Assembly (NCBI GenBank): GCA_050942555.1
Contig: JBMNNN010000033.1
Location: 1-14,027 of the forward strand
Length of the DNA stretch: 14,027 nucleotides
Reading direction: 5' to 3'
From: JAAYXU01 sp050942555
GTDB lineage: Bacteria > Bacillota > Clostridia > Christensenellales > UMGS416
The notes under the pieces are model-generated. The model did no database searches, was not told the origin of the DNA, and worked only from the letters and a program-made list of their open reading frames with translations. Below, piece after piece: positions 7,289 through 13,593 of the stretch (position 1 is its first letter; every line of letters starts with the position of its first letter). Both the position numbers and the translations under genes were made by a program.

Positions 7289-7317
7289 ATTATAGCATGG
7301 TATGCGTACATTTTCAA
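7289..7317 (-). promoter_or_regulatory. Sigma-A promoter of the OLE RNA
   Basis: On the minus strand TTGAAA (7312-7317, 5 of 6 to consensus) is followed after exactly 17 bases by a perfect TATAAT (7289-7294). Seven bases further is a G at 7282, the first base of the helix that closes the RNA, so promoter and RNA structure agree on the start. It shows that the RNA and the oapA-dxs-tlyA genes can be transcribed apart from the upstream operon. Confidence 0.88.
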
Positions 7318-7414
7318 CTGCCTGGAGTGGATAATTCATTACTTCCTGACAAAAATAAACACCTTGTATTCTGCCAGCCGCTATAATAAAGAGAGCGGTT
7401 AACATTAAATACCA

Positions 7415-8038
7415 TTATCCGGCCAATATGAGCGCCTGTCCGGGCGCATACAGCCACCAAATGAGGCGGCGCAGATACGGCGCATCGACGCCCGCGATTT
7501 CGGTAATTCCGATTATAAGGTCCGAAAGAAAGAAAAGAAGCGAACCGGCCGCGGCGACGAGCCGCCATGCCGCCGCGGAAAAAGCGTATGAAAAAATCAC
7601 GGCCATCGCCGCCCCGATGATCGACAGATACGCATATGTCAGCACGACAGCCGAAAGCCCGGCCCTTGCGCGGCGAAGCATTACCGCCATCGCGATTCCC
7701 GCCGCGGCAACGAGCGCGGCCGCGCTAACAAAACCGGCGTTCACGAACGAATAGCGGTTCCAATCGATGAGCCACAGGAACGCTGCGCCGTATAGGATAT
7801 GCGCGGCGATGAAAAAGAACGCGCCCGCGTACAGTCTCGGGATCCGGACCCGGTTCATGATTCCGCGGAAATCCATAAGTGCGATGTCCCCACACGACGA
7901 AGCCGCCATCGCCGCGAAACGGAGCCAGCGATCGCGCGTGCCGCATTTCAACACCAGCGCCAGCGCAAAAGCGCTCAGCAGCAGGGTCAGTATGAACCGC
8001 ATCGGCAAACGGTTCTCATGCGATGGATTATCCACCAC
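7415..8038 (-). CDS. YhhN family (lysoplasmalogenase-like) membrane protein
   Basis: This is a polytopic membrane protein of 207 residues with about seven or eight hydrophobic segments. It carries the marks of the YhhN/TMEM86 family: an early SSCGD (47-51), AGAFFFIAAHILY (71-83), GSLLFFLSDLIIG (165-177, with Asp173) and the C-terminal YAPGQALI (197-204). Characterised members hydrolyse the vinyl-ether bond of lysoplasmalogens, giving an aldehyde and a glycerophospho-head group. The activity of this protein is inferred from the family only. The GTG start at 8038 has AGAGGAG 8 bases upstream and lies 14 bases after the DUF212 gene. It is the last gene of the asp23-to-ispA operon before the OLE promoter. 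No clear intrinsic terminator follows; a 5-bp hairpin at 7378-7398 has no U-tract. Confidence 0.8.
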   Translation of the reverse strand: MVDNPSHENRLPMRFILTLLLSAFALALVLKCGTRDRWLRFAAMAASSCGDIALMDFRGIMNRVRIPRLYAGAFFFIAAHILYGAAFLWLIDWNRYSFVNAGFVSAAALVAAAGIAMAVMLRRARAGLSAVVLTYAYLSIIGAAMAVIFSYAFSAAAWRLVAAAGSLLFFLSDLIIGITEIAGVDAPYLRRLIWWLYAPGQALILAG

Positions 8039-8052
8039 GCCGCCCGCTCCTC

Positions 8053-8508
8053 TCAGCGGATAAAATGGTATACAAGCGCGACCAGTATGCCCAGCGCCGC
8101 GCCTGCCAGCACCTCGATGGGCTTGTGCCCTATAAGTTCCTTGAGCCGGTCGAAATCCACCTCTTCGCCGCTGAAAAGCTGCTCCACGAGCATATTGATG
8201 GCCCGGGCCTGGTTGCCCGACTCGCGGCGCACGCCGGCCGCATCGTACATGACGATGCTGGCCAGCGCCAGCGACACGCCAAAGAGCATCGAATCAAAAC
8301 CCATCGTCAGCCCGGCAGTAATCGTCACCGCCATGATCATCGCCGAGTGGGAGCTGGGCATGCCTCCCGCCGTCAGGAACCAGCCCCATTGCCACTTTTT
8401 TGTCTGAAAGAGCACGATCAGCGTCTTTATGAACTGGGCGGTGATCCAGGTCGTCAGCGCCGGAAGCAGCGCCGGATTATAAATAATGTCCCAAAATGAA
8501 TGCGTCAT
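8053..8508 (-). CDS. Divergent PAP2 (DUF212, YuiD-like) membrane protein
   Basis: This membrane protein has 151 residues with hydrophobic segments at about 11-35, 52-88 and 130-150. It carries the DUF212 signature: GGMPSSHSA (48-56), YDAAGVRRESG (88-98) and GHKPIEV (127-133). The PSSH and GHxP elements resemble the PAP2 phosphatase active site, so a lipid-phosphate or isoprenoid-diphosphate phosphatase role is plausible, but no function is established for the bacterial family. The gene follows ispA after 18 bases and precedes the YhhN gene, so both membrane proteins may act on lipid or prenyl products. The ATG at 8508 has only a weak ribosome binding site (GGTGG). Confidence 0.88.
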   Translation of the reverse strand: MTHSFWDIIYNPALLPALTTWITAQFIKTLIVLFQTKKWQWGWFLTAGGMPSSHSAMIMAVTITAGLTMGFDSMLFGVSLALASIVMYDAAGVRRESGNQARAINMLVEQLFSGEEVDFDRLKELIGHKPIEVLAGAALGILVALVYHFIR

Positions 8509-8526
8509 GTTCGCAAAGCCACCGTT

Positions 8527-9408
8527 TCACCGATCTCTGTCCTGCAGGTCCTGTATGAGCTCTGTAAAGAATCCCTGCGTATCAAAGCGCTGCGCGGCCC
8601 TGCGCGCGGCCTGCGCCTCCTGGCGGGCGGCGGCGCGCGCGCCCTCCTCGCCAAGCAGCGTGACGTAGGTCAGCTTACCGGCCATCTCGTCCTTGCCCGT
8701 ACTCTTTCCCATCCGTTCGGCGCTGCCCGTCGCGTCCAGCAGATCGTCGACAATCTGAAAAAGGAGCCCCATATGCTCCGCATATTCTTCGGCGCAGGCC
8801 AGCTGGCCGGCTTCCGCGCCCGCCAGCAGCGCTCCCGCCGTGATCGCCGCGGTAAAAAGCCTCCCGGTCTTGCGGCGGTGCATTTCGGCCAGCGCTGCGC
8901 GCCCGCGATTCCCGTCGCCCGGGCAGATATCGAGGCACTGCCCGCCGACCATACCGGTAGCGCCCGCCGCCCCGGCGATCCGGGCCATCGCCGACAGGTA
9001 CCGGCTGCGCTGCGGCTCGCCCGACGGGATACGCGCGATCATCGTCTCGTACGCCAGATTCAGCAGCGCATCTCCCGCCAGCAGCGCGATCGCTTCGCCA
9101 TATATGATATGATTTGTAGCGCGGCCCCGTCGCAGCGAATCGTCGTCCATGACCGGCAGGTCGTCATGGATCAGCGAATAGGTATGGATCATTTCCAGCG
9201 CGCATGCCAGCGGCACGGCGTCCTCCACCGTCCCCCCGAAGCATGCGCAGCTCTTCATAAGCAGTATCGGCCGGAGGCGCTTTCCTCCCGCCAGAAGGCT
9301 GTAAGCCATCGATTGGCGAAGCGGCGACGGTATGTCAGGGTTCGCTGTCGCCGCGCCCAGTCGGGCCTCCACAAGAGCCAGCTCTTGCCTGCAGCGGTCC
9401 CATATCAT
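8527..9408 (-). CDS. ispA: Farnesyl diphosphate synthase (polyprenyl synthetase family)
   Basis: The enzyme adds isopentenyl diphosphate units to allylic diphosphates in trans, making geranyl and farnesyl diphosphate, the precursors of undecaprenyl and quinone side chains. The 293 residues are the normal size. Motifs are GGKRLRP (41-47), the first Asp-rich motif DDLPVMDDD (82-90) and the second DDLLD (221-225). Tyr77, five residues before the first motif, and the two-residue insertion in that motif are typical of bacterial enzymes that stop at C15, so farnesyl is the likely product. The ATG overlaps the xseB TGA as ATGA. The xseA-xseB-ispA order is widely conserved. dxs, the pathway entry gene, lies beyond the OLE RNA in the same direction. 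Confidence 0.95.
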   Translation of the reverse strand: MIWDRCRQELALVEARLGAATANPDIPSPLRQSMAYSLLAGGKRLRPILLMKSCACFGGTVEDAVPLACALEMIHTYSLIHDDLPVMDDDSLRRGRATNHIIYGEAIALLAGDALLNLAYETMIARIPSGEPQRSRYLSAMARIAGAAGATGMVGGQCLDICPGDGNRGRAALAEMHRRKTGRLFTAAITAGALLAGAEAGQLACAEEYAEHMGLLFQIVDDLLDATGSAERMGKSTGKDEMAGKLTYVTLLGEEGARAAARQEAQAARRAAQRFDTQGFFTELIQDLQDRDR

Positions 9409-9653
9409 TCGTCCGCGTCGCCTTCTTCCCCGTCATCGAAAGGTTCCTCGCAGAGCGCGCCAGCCTGCTCCCTGAGAACCATAACGCGGTTGCGAAGCGC
9501 GCCCAGCGCCTCGGTGCATTGCTTGAGCAGTGCGCACCCTTCCTCATACAGCGCCACCGCCTTTTCCAGCGGTATGTCGCTCCGGTCCAGCGATGCCACG
9601 ATCCGGTCCAGCCGGTCAAAGCACGCCTCCAGATTGAGCGGCTTATCAGACAT
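9405..9653 (-). CDS. xseB: Exodeoxyribonuclease VII small subunit
   Basis: XseB is the small helical subunit that binds several-fold to the C-terminal region of XseA to form exonuclease VII, which degrades single-stranded DNA in both directions. The 82 residues match the family length. The core CFDRLDRIVASLDRSDIPLE, followed by a YEEGCALLKQCTEAL segment, is typical. An acidic tail (DDGEEGDADE) ends the protein. The ATG at 9653 follows AGGAGGG by about 7 bases. The gene overlaps the end of xseA by 8 bases and its TGA overlaps the ispA ATG. Confidence 0.95.
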   Translation of the reverse strand: MSDKPLNLEACFDRLDRIVASLDRSDIPLEKAVALYEEGCALLKQCTEALGALRNRVMVLREQAGALCEEPFDDGEEGDADE

Positions 9654-10863
9654 TGCCGTTCCCTCCTGTCTCTACGGTCTCCACCAGGGCGCAGGCGCTT
9701 CCGTCATTGAGCGCGATATGGACCCGCTTGCCCGGCGTGAGCGCCGACGCACTGCCTATGACGCCGCCCTGCTCGTCCCGCAGTACCGCATAACCGCGGC
9801 GCAGCGCCGCCGATGGGTTATGGGATTCGAGCGCGCGCGCGTAGCCGTCGAGCGTCCTCTGCCCGTAGCGAAACCTTGCCGCCATGCGGTCATCCATGCG
9901 CGCAGCCAGCATATCCAGCCGCTGCAGCCCCTCGCTTACCCTTCGCGCAGGATCGGTCAGCGAAAGCATGCGCACGGCGGTGCGCAGGCGTTGCCGCCAT
10001 CTGTCCAGTTGCCGGTCCGCGGCAGCATCAAGCTGTCTACGGGCGCGGGCGAGCCTGTCCAGCTGCTCCGCGCGATCGGGAACGGCCATCTCCGCCGCCG
10101 CCGAAGGCGTCGCGGCCCGTACGTCGGCCACAAAGTCGGAGATCGTAAAGTCGGTCTCGTGCCCTACAGCCGATATGACGGGCACCTGCGAGCGGGATAT
10201 GGCCCGCGCTACGACCTCCTCGTTAAAAGCCCACAGATCCTCAATCGAGCCACCGCCCCTGCCCACGATCATCACGTCGATGTCCCCGCGCTGAGAAAGA
10301 CAGTCGATGGCCGCCGCGATGCGCTCTGCTGCGCCCTCCCCCTGCACCGGCACGGGGAGCAGCACCAGCGTCAGGCCCGCGCCCCTGCGGGTCGCCACGC
10401 GGATGATGTCGCGCACTGCCGCGCCGTGGGCCGATGTCACGACACCGATGCGCCGGGGATAAGGGGGCAGCGGCCGCTTGCGGGCGGCATCGAAAAGCCC
10501 CTCGGCCTCGAGCGCCGCCTTCAGGCGTTCGAACCGCTCATACAGGAACCCCACACCGTCGGGCACTACGTCGCGCACCGTAATCTGATACTGGCCGTCC
10601 CGCACATAGAGTCCCACGTCGCCCCGGACGATCACCCGCATGCCGTCGCGCGCCTCCCGGCCGCGCCGCTGGTCACCCCTGAACCAGACGCACCGGATCA
10701 GCGCTTCCTGGTCCTTGAGCGTGAAATACCGGTGACCCGATGCGTACACCCTGCTGTTGGAAATCTCGCCGCGCACGCGGATGCCCGAGAGTATGTCCTC
10801 TGCCGACAGTATGCGCTGAACGAACCGGTTCACGTCGGAGACGGTATATACGAACTCACCCAT
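9646..10863 (-). CDS. xseA: Exodeoxyribonuclease VII large subunit
   Basis: XseA is the catalytic subunit of exonuclease VII, a single-strand DNA exonuclease used in repair and mismatch processing. From the ATG at 10863 the protein has 405 residues. An N-terminal OB-fold (about 5-100, with VRGEISN and GHRYFTLKD) binds DNA. The catalytic core shows GVVTSAHGAAVRD (140-152), GRGGGSIEDLWAFNEE (201-216) and SAVGHETDFTISDFVAD (231-247). D152, R202, H235 and D238 correspond to the residues essential in the E. coli enzyme. The C-terminal third is rich in Arg, Leu and Ala and is predicted helical, as expected for binding XseB. It overlaps folD by 8 bases. A TTG at 10872 is a possible alternative start; neither has a strong ribosome binding site. 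Confidence 0.96.
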   Translation of the reverse strand: MGEFVYTVSDVNRFVQRILSAEDILSGIRVRGEISNSRVYASGHRYFTLKDQEALIRCVWFRGDQRRGREARDGMRVIVRGDVGLYVRDGQYQITVRDVVPDGVGFLYERFERLKAALEAEGLFDAARKRPLPPYPRRIGVVTSAHGAAVRDIIRVATRRGAGLTLVLLPVPVQGEGAAERIAAAIDCLSQRGDIDVMIVGRGGGSIEDLWAFNEEVVARAISRSQVPVISAVGHETDFTISDFVADVRAATPSAAAEMAVPDRAEQLDRLARARRQLDAAADRQLDRWRQRLRTAVRMLSLTDPARRVSEGLQRLDMLAARMDDRMAARFRYGQRTLDGYARALESHNPSAALRRGYAVLRDEQGGVIGSASALTPGKRVHIALNDGSACALVETVETGGNGNV

Positions 10864-11707
10864 TGCGCTCAAAAGCCTGCAGCGTGTTATTCAGCAGCAT
10901 CGCGCGGGTCATCGGCCCCACGCCGCCCGGTACCGGCGTGATCCATCCGGCCACCTCCGCGGCCGACCCAAAGTCGACGTCGCCCACCACGCGGTCGCCG
11001 TCCCGGTTCATGCCGACGTCTATCACCACCGCGCCGGGCTTGACCATATCGCCCGTGACGAGCCCGCGGCGGCCCGCCGCCACCACCAGTATGTCGGCTC
11101 TGCGGGTATGCTCCGCGAGGTTTTCGGTGCGGGAGTGGCACATGGTCACGGTCGCGTTCTCCCGCTGCAGCAGCAGCGAAACGGGTTTCCCCACAAGGTT
11201 TGAGCGTCCCACCACCACAGCGTGGCTTCCGGCCATATCCCGCCCAGTGCTGCGTATCATTTCGATAATCCCCAGCGGCGTGCACGGGATCATCGGCTGT
11301 CCGACGCCCGACAGCAGCATGCCGCAGTTGACGACATGAAAGCCGTCCACGTCCTTGGCGGGATCGATGGCCTGTATGACCGCGTGGGAATCAAGCCCGG
11401 CGGGAAGCGGAAACTGCACCAGAATGCCGTGAACCGACGCATCGGCATTGAGCTTACGCACGACCGCCTCCACATCCTGCGTGCCGGACGTGGCGGGCAT
11501 GCGGATGACGCGGGAAGCGATGCCTACCTTTTCGCAGTCCCTCTCTTTGCCCCGCACATAGATCGCCGAAGCCGGATCGTCTCCCACCAGCACCACCGCC
11601 AGCCCGATCGTCGTGCCGGTTCGCTCCCGGATGAGATCCACGCGCCTTCGGATTGTTATCCTGATTTTCCGGGACATTTCCCTGCCGTCTATGATTGCTG
11701 CGGACAT
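10856..11707 (-). CDS. folD: FolD: methylenetetrahydrofolate dehydrogenase / cyclohydrolase
   Basis: FolD is bifunctional. It oxidises 5,10-methylene-THF with NADP+ and hydrolyses methenyl-THF to 10-formyl-THF, linking one-carbon units to purine, thymidylate and Met-tRNA formylation. The ATG at 11707 is chosen over a longer open frame reaching 11950: it has GGGAGG 6 bases upstream and gives 283 residues starting MSAAIIDGRE, while the extension would run through the nusB end and a hairpin. The active-site segment SAIYVRGKERDCEKVGI (48-64) includes Y50 and K54. VQFPLP (97-102), KDVDGFH (118-124, with D121), the nucleotide loop VVGRSNLVGKP (165-175) and TPVPGGVGPMT (257-267) complete the family marks. 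Confidence 0.97.
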   Translation of the reverse strand: MSAAIIDGREMSRKIRITIRRRVDLIRERTGTTIGLAVVLVGDDPASAIYVRGKERDCEKVGIASRVIRMPATSGTQDVEAVVRKLNADASVHGILVQFPLPAGLDSHAVIQAIDPAKDVDGFHVVNCGMLLSGVGQPMIPCTPLGIIEMIRSTGRDMAGSHAVVVGRSNLVGKPVSLLLQRENATVTMCHSRTENLAEHTRRADILVVAAGRRGLVTGDMVKPGAVVIDVGMNRDGDRVVGDVDFGSAAEVAGWITPVPGGVGPMTRAMLLNNTLQAFERNG

Positions 11708-11736
11708 TGCCTTCCTCCCGATCCCCTTATTGTAAC

Positions 11737-11761
11737 AAGGGCGGATATCGCATCCGCCCTT
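11737..11761 (-). repeat. Perfect 10-bp stem-loop between nusB and folD
   Basis: AAGGGCGGAT and its exact reverse complement flank a 5-base loop within the 70-base nusB-folD gap. On the minus strand the stem is followed by GTTACAAT, not by a run of U, so it is a poor intrinsic terminator. It ends about 17 bases before the folD ribosome binding site. It could stabilise or divide the operon mRNA, or weakly attenuate transcription; the sequence does not decide between these. Confidence 0.75.
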
Positions 11762-11777
11762 TCCCTCCATACCGCCG

Positions 11778-12212
11778 TCACGGCTCGGGCTTCTGCGGTT
11801 TCTTTGCGCCCTTCCCGCTGCTCCTGAGGTAGTTCGCCAGTATGCCGTTAATAAACGCGCTGGATTTGGGTGTGGAAAAGGCCTTGGCCATGTCCACGCA
11901 TTCGTTGATGGTCGCGCCCGGGGGGATGTCGTCGCACCGGGCGATCTCATAGATGCCCAGCCGCAGTATGGCCAGGTCTACCTTCGGTATCCGGTCCAGC
12001 GTCCAGTTTTTCAGGTACTGGGAAAGCAGGGCGTCGATCCGCTCCCTGTTGCGGCAAACTCCCTGTACGATGGTTTTCACGTATTCGGATTCACTGGCGC
12101 TCAGGTCCTGATTGCCGCTGATGTCGGGTTCAATCTGCTCCCATGAAAAATCGGTCATCTCCATGCGATACAGGTATTGCATGGCTGTTTCTCTTGCATG
12201 ACGCCTGCTCAT
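11778..12212 (-). CDS. nusB: Transcription antitermination factor NusB
   Basis: NusB binds boxA RNA with NusE (S10) and helps form antitermination complexes on rRNA operons. The 144 residues match the family. The N-terminus MSRRHARETAMQYLYRME has the basic RNA-contact residues followed by the typical QxLY element. Helical segments follow, including IPKVDLAILRLGIYEI and the C-terminal INECVDMAKAFSTPKSSAFINGILANYL. The short tail GKGAKKPQKPEP is lineage-specific. The ATG at 12212 directly follows the DUF2273 stop (TAG then ATG, no gap) and has AGAGGA just upstream, so it is probably translationally coupled. The asp23-amaP-DUF2273-nusB order is common in Clostridia. Confidence 0.95.
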   Translation of the reverse strand: MSRRHARETAMQYLYRMEMTDFSWEQIEPDISGNQDLSASESEYVKTIVQGVCRNRERIDALLSQYLKNWTLDRIPKVDLAILRLGIYEIARCDDIPPGATINECVDMAKAFSTPKSSAFINGILANYLRSSGKGAKKPQKPEP

Positions 12213-12431
12213 CTATTCCTCTTTCCGCGGCAATATCTTCTCCAGCATGCGGTAGAACCATTCGCGGTCGTCGATGATGCGGCCTATGACATAGCCGATA
12301 TACACGCACAGCGCCAGAAGCAGGGTTTTGCCAAATCCGATTTTCCACCAGAGGATCGGCACCGCCAGGCCAAACGCCATGCCCGTGATCCGGGCGGCAT
12401 GGCTCCTGAGGTACTCCCAGAAATCATTCAT
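12213..12431 (-). CDS. DUF2273 small membrane protein
   Basis: This protein has 72 residues and two hydrophobic segments (about 13-30 and 34-52) followed by a charged tail (DDREWFYRMLEKILPRKEE). Size, the glycine-rich segments and the place between amaP and nusB match the DUF2273 family, found almost always with Asp23-type genes. No activity is known; it is likely part of the membrane-anchored Asp23 assembly. The ATG overlaps the amaP TGA as ATGA. Confidence 0.88.
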   Translation of the reverse strand: MNDFWEYLRSHAARITGMAFGLAVPILWWKIGFGKTLLLALCVYIGYVIGRIIDDREWFYRMLEKILPRKEE

Positions 12432-12997
12432 TGCGCATCACCCACGCCGGATTTCTTTTTCTCCTCGGGTCTCCTATTGTCCACCAGCACGCAGCTTTCC
12501 TTTATCGTGACGCCTGTAAGCGCTTCGACCTGCTCCTTGACGTGTGTTTGTATCGCCTGCGTCTTCTCGGGGATCACCACGTCGTCGTCCAGGGAAATCC
12601 TGTACAGCACGCGTATGCCGTCCTCCCGGGGAACGATAGTGCAGCGTACATCCCGCATCCCCTCGATCGCGAGCGCATGGCGCCTGGCTATCGAGGCGAT
12701 CGTGTCCAGCGTGATGCTGACCGTACCGGCTTCCATCTTCCTGACGAGCGCCCGGGTAACCCGCCGGTAGGGTATCGTGCCTGCGTATAAAAGGCGCAGG
12801 GCCATGATGACGAGCGCCAGCGCGATGGCAGTCAGTATGAGCGGATTGGGCCATACCGTATAGAGGTTGTAGACCCAGTCGTGCAGGAACGCCTCGCCCA
12901 CATAGTGCCAGGCAACGGCCAGCAGCAGGAGGCTGAGAGCCAACAAAACCAGAATTGTCAGGATCAGGAATATCCTGTCAATAACTTTCATTCTCAT
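12428..12997 (-). CDS. amaP: Alkaline shock response membrane anchor protein AmaP
   Basis: AmaP anchors Asp23 to the cell membrane in Staphylococcus aureus. This protein has 189 residues, with two hydrophobic segments (about 7-31 and 52-71) and a C-terminal cytoplasmic domain (about 80-189) containing the Asp23-like stretch TVSITLDTIASIARRHALAI and HVKEQVEALTGV. It ends in a basic and acidic tail (RRPEEKKKSG). The first ATG (12997) is preferred to the third codon because GAGGAG lies 9 bases upstream. It is separated from asp23 by a structured 140-base gap but is otherwise in the same operon. Alternative label: DUF2179-unrelated Asp23 paralogue with membrane anchor; AmaP is much the best fit. 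Confidence 0.88.
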   Translation of the reverse strand: MRMKVIDRIFLILTILVLLALSLLLLAVAWHYVGEAFLHDWVYNLYTVWPNPLILTAIALALVIMALRLLYAGTIPYRRVTRALVRKMEAGTVSITLDTIASIARRHALAIEGMRDVRCTIVPREDGIRVLYRISLDDDVVIPEKTQAIQTHVKEQVEALTGVTIKESCVLVDNRRPEEKKKSGVGDAQ

Positions 12998-13137
12998 CGT
13001 GGAGAACTCCTCTCATGTAGCGTTTCCGGATGGCATCCGGCGGCAACTATCAAAGCCTTTCGCGAAGTACCCCGCAAAAGGCTTGTTTCGTCGTTACGCG
13101 GAGCGCCGCGCCCGGCAGCAGGCCTTCCGGGACGCGC
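12998..13137 (-). other. Hairpin-rich gap between asp23 and amaP
   Basis: This is the longest gap inside the operon, where other junctions overlap or lie within tens of bases. It holds four inverted repeats: a 5-bp stem at 13111-13131, a 5-bp stem at 13097-13110, a 12-bp stem with one G-U pair at 13053-13084 (8-base loop) and a 6-bp stem at 13026-13040. CCGCG at 13106-13110 could pair either with CGCGG at 13097-13101 or, as part of a longer stem, with CGCG at 13133-13136. On the minus strand none is followed by a strong U-run; the 12-bp stem is followed by TTTGATAGTT. I see no open reading frame of note. It may act as a partial terminator, an mRNA-processing or stabilising element, or a dispersed genomic repeat. 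Confidence 0.6.
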
Positions 13138-13539
13138 TCAGCTATTGGGCTCCTCAGCTACGACCGGCTCTTCCTTCCTGTCGAATACGATTCCCTGCAC
13201 GTGCACGTTGACGCTCGCGACATCCAGCCCCGTCATGTTCTCGACAGCCTTCTTCACGTTCTGCTGTACGGTGGCGCAAACCTCATGAATCTTGTATCCG
13301 TAGGTGGCTATGAGCGCCACGTCGATGTTCGCGATCCTCTCGCTCAGCGCGATCTTCACGCCCTTGCCCAGATTCTTCTTGGAAAACATCTCCGCGATGC
13401 CGCCACCACCGCTCATCCCCGCGACACCCTCCACCTCGCTGGCGGCAAGGCCCGCGATCACAGCCAGAACTTCGTTGGCAAATGTCACAGTTCCGTTCTC
13501 GACCGTAGTCTGTACATCGCTCTTCTTGGGATCCGCCAT
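13138..13539 (-). CDS. asp23: Asp23/Gls24 family envelope stress protein
   Basis: Asp23-family proteins are abundant membrane-associated proteins linked to alkaline and cell-wall stress in Gram-positives; their exact biochemical role is open. From the ATG at 13539 the protein has 133 residues. The Asp23 domain (about 15-120) shows IAGLAASEVEGVAGM (28-42), a glycine-rich stretch, IDVALIATYGYKI (72-84) and the end motif VNVHVQGIVFD (110-120). An acidic tail follows. The start is set by GGGAGG 8 bases upstream; a longer frame to 13590 would run through the promoter. It is the first gene behind a strong promoter and is followed by its membrane anchor gene amaP. Confidence 0.94.
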   Translation of the reverse strand: MADPKKSDVQTTVENGTVTFANEVLAVIAGLAASEVEGVAGMSGGGGIAEMFSKKNLGKGVKIALSERIANIDVALIATYGYKIHEVCATVQQNVKKAVENMTGLDVASVNVHVQGIVFDRKEEPVVAEEPNS

Positions 13540-13561
13540 GATATACACCTCCCTTAGCCGA

Positions 13562-13590
13562 ATTATAACAGATTGCGGCAGGGTTGGCAA
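13562..13590 (-). promoter_or_regulatory. Sigma-A promoter of the asp23-to-ispA operon
   Basis: On the minus strand TTGCCA (13585-13590, 5 of 6 to consensus) and a perfect TATAAT (13562-13567) are separated by 17 bases. The -35 begins 3 bases after the spoIIIAH stop. Transcription would start near 13555, leaving a leader of about 16 bases before the asp23 ATG with room for the GGGAGG site. It separates housekeeping transcription from the sporulation-controlled spoIIIA operon. Confidence 0.85.
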
Positions 13591-13593
13591 TTA

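Noticed and set aside
7378..7398. Hairpin after the YhhN gene as a terminator
   Set aside because: The stem is only 5 bp with an 11-base loop and is not followed by a U-run on the minus strand.
8500..10941. Very long plus-strand open frame (813 codons)
   Set aside because: It lies opposite ispA, xseB and xseA, whose motifs are unmistakable. Its translation is rich in Arg, His and Ala with no family motif, as expected for a shadow frame in GC-rich DNA.
11708..11950. N-terminal extension of FolD to a start at 11950
   Set aside because: The extra 81 residues have no FolD similarity, cross the hairpin and overlap nusB. The ATG at 11707 has a strong ribosome binding site and gives the family length.
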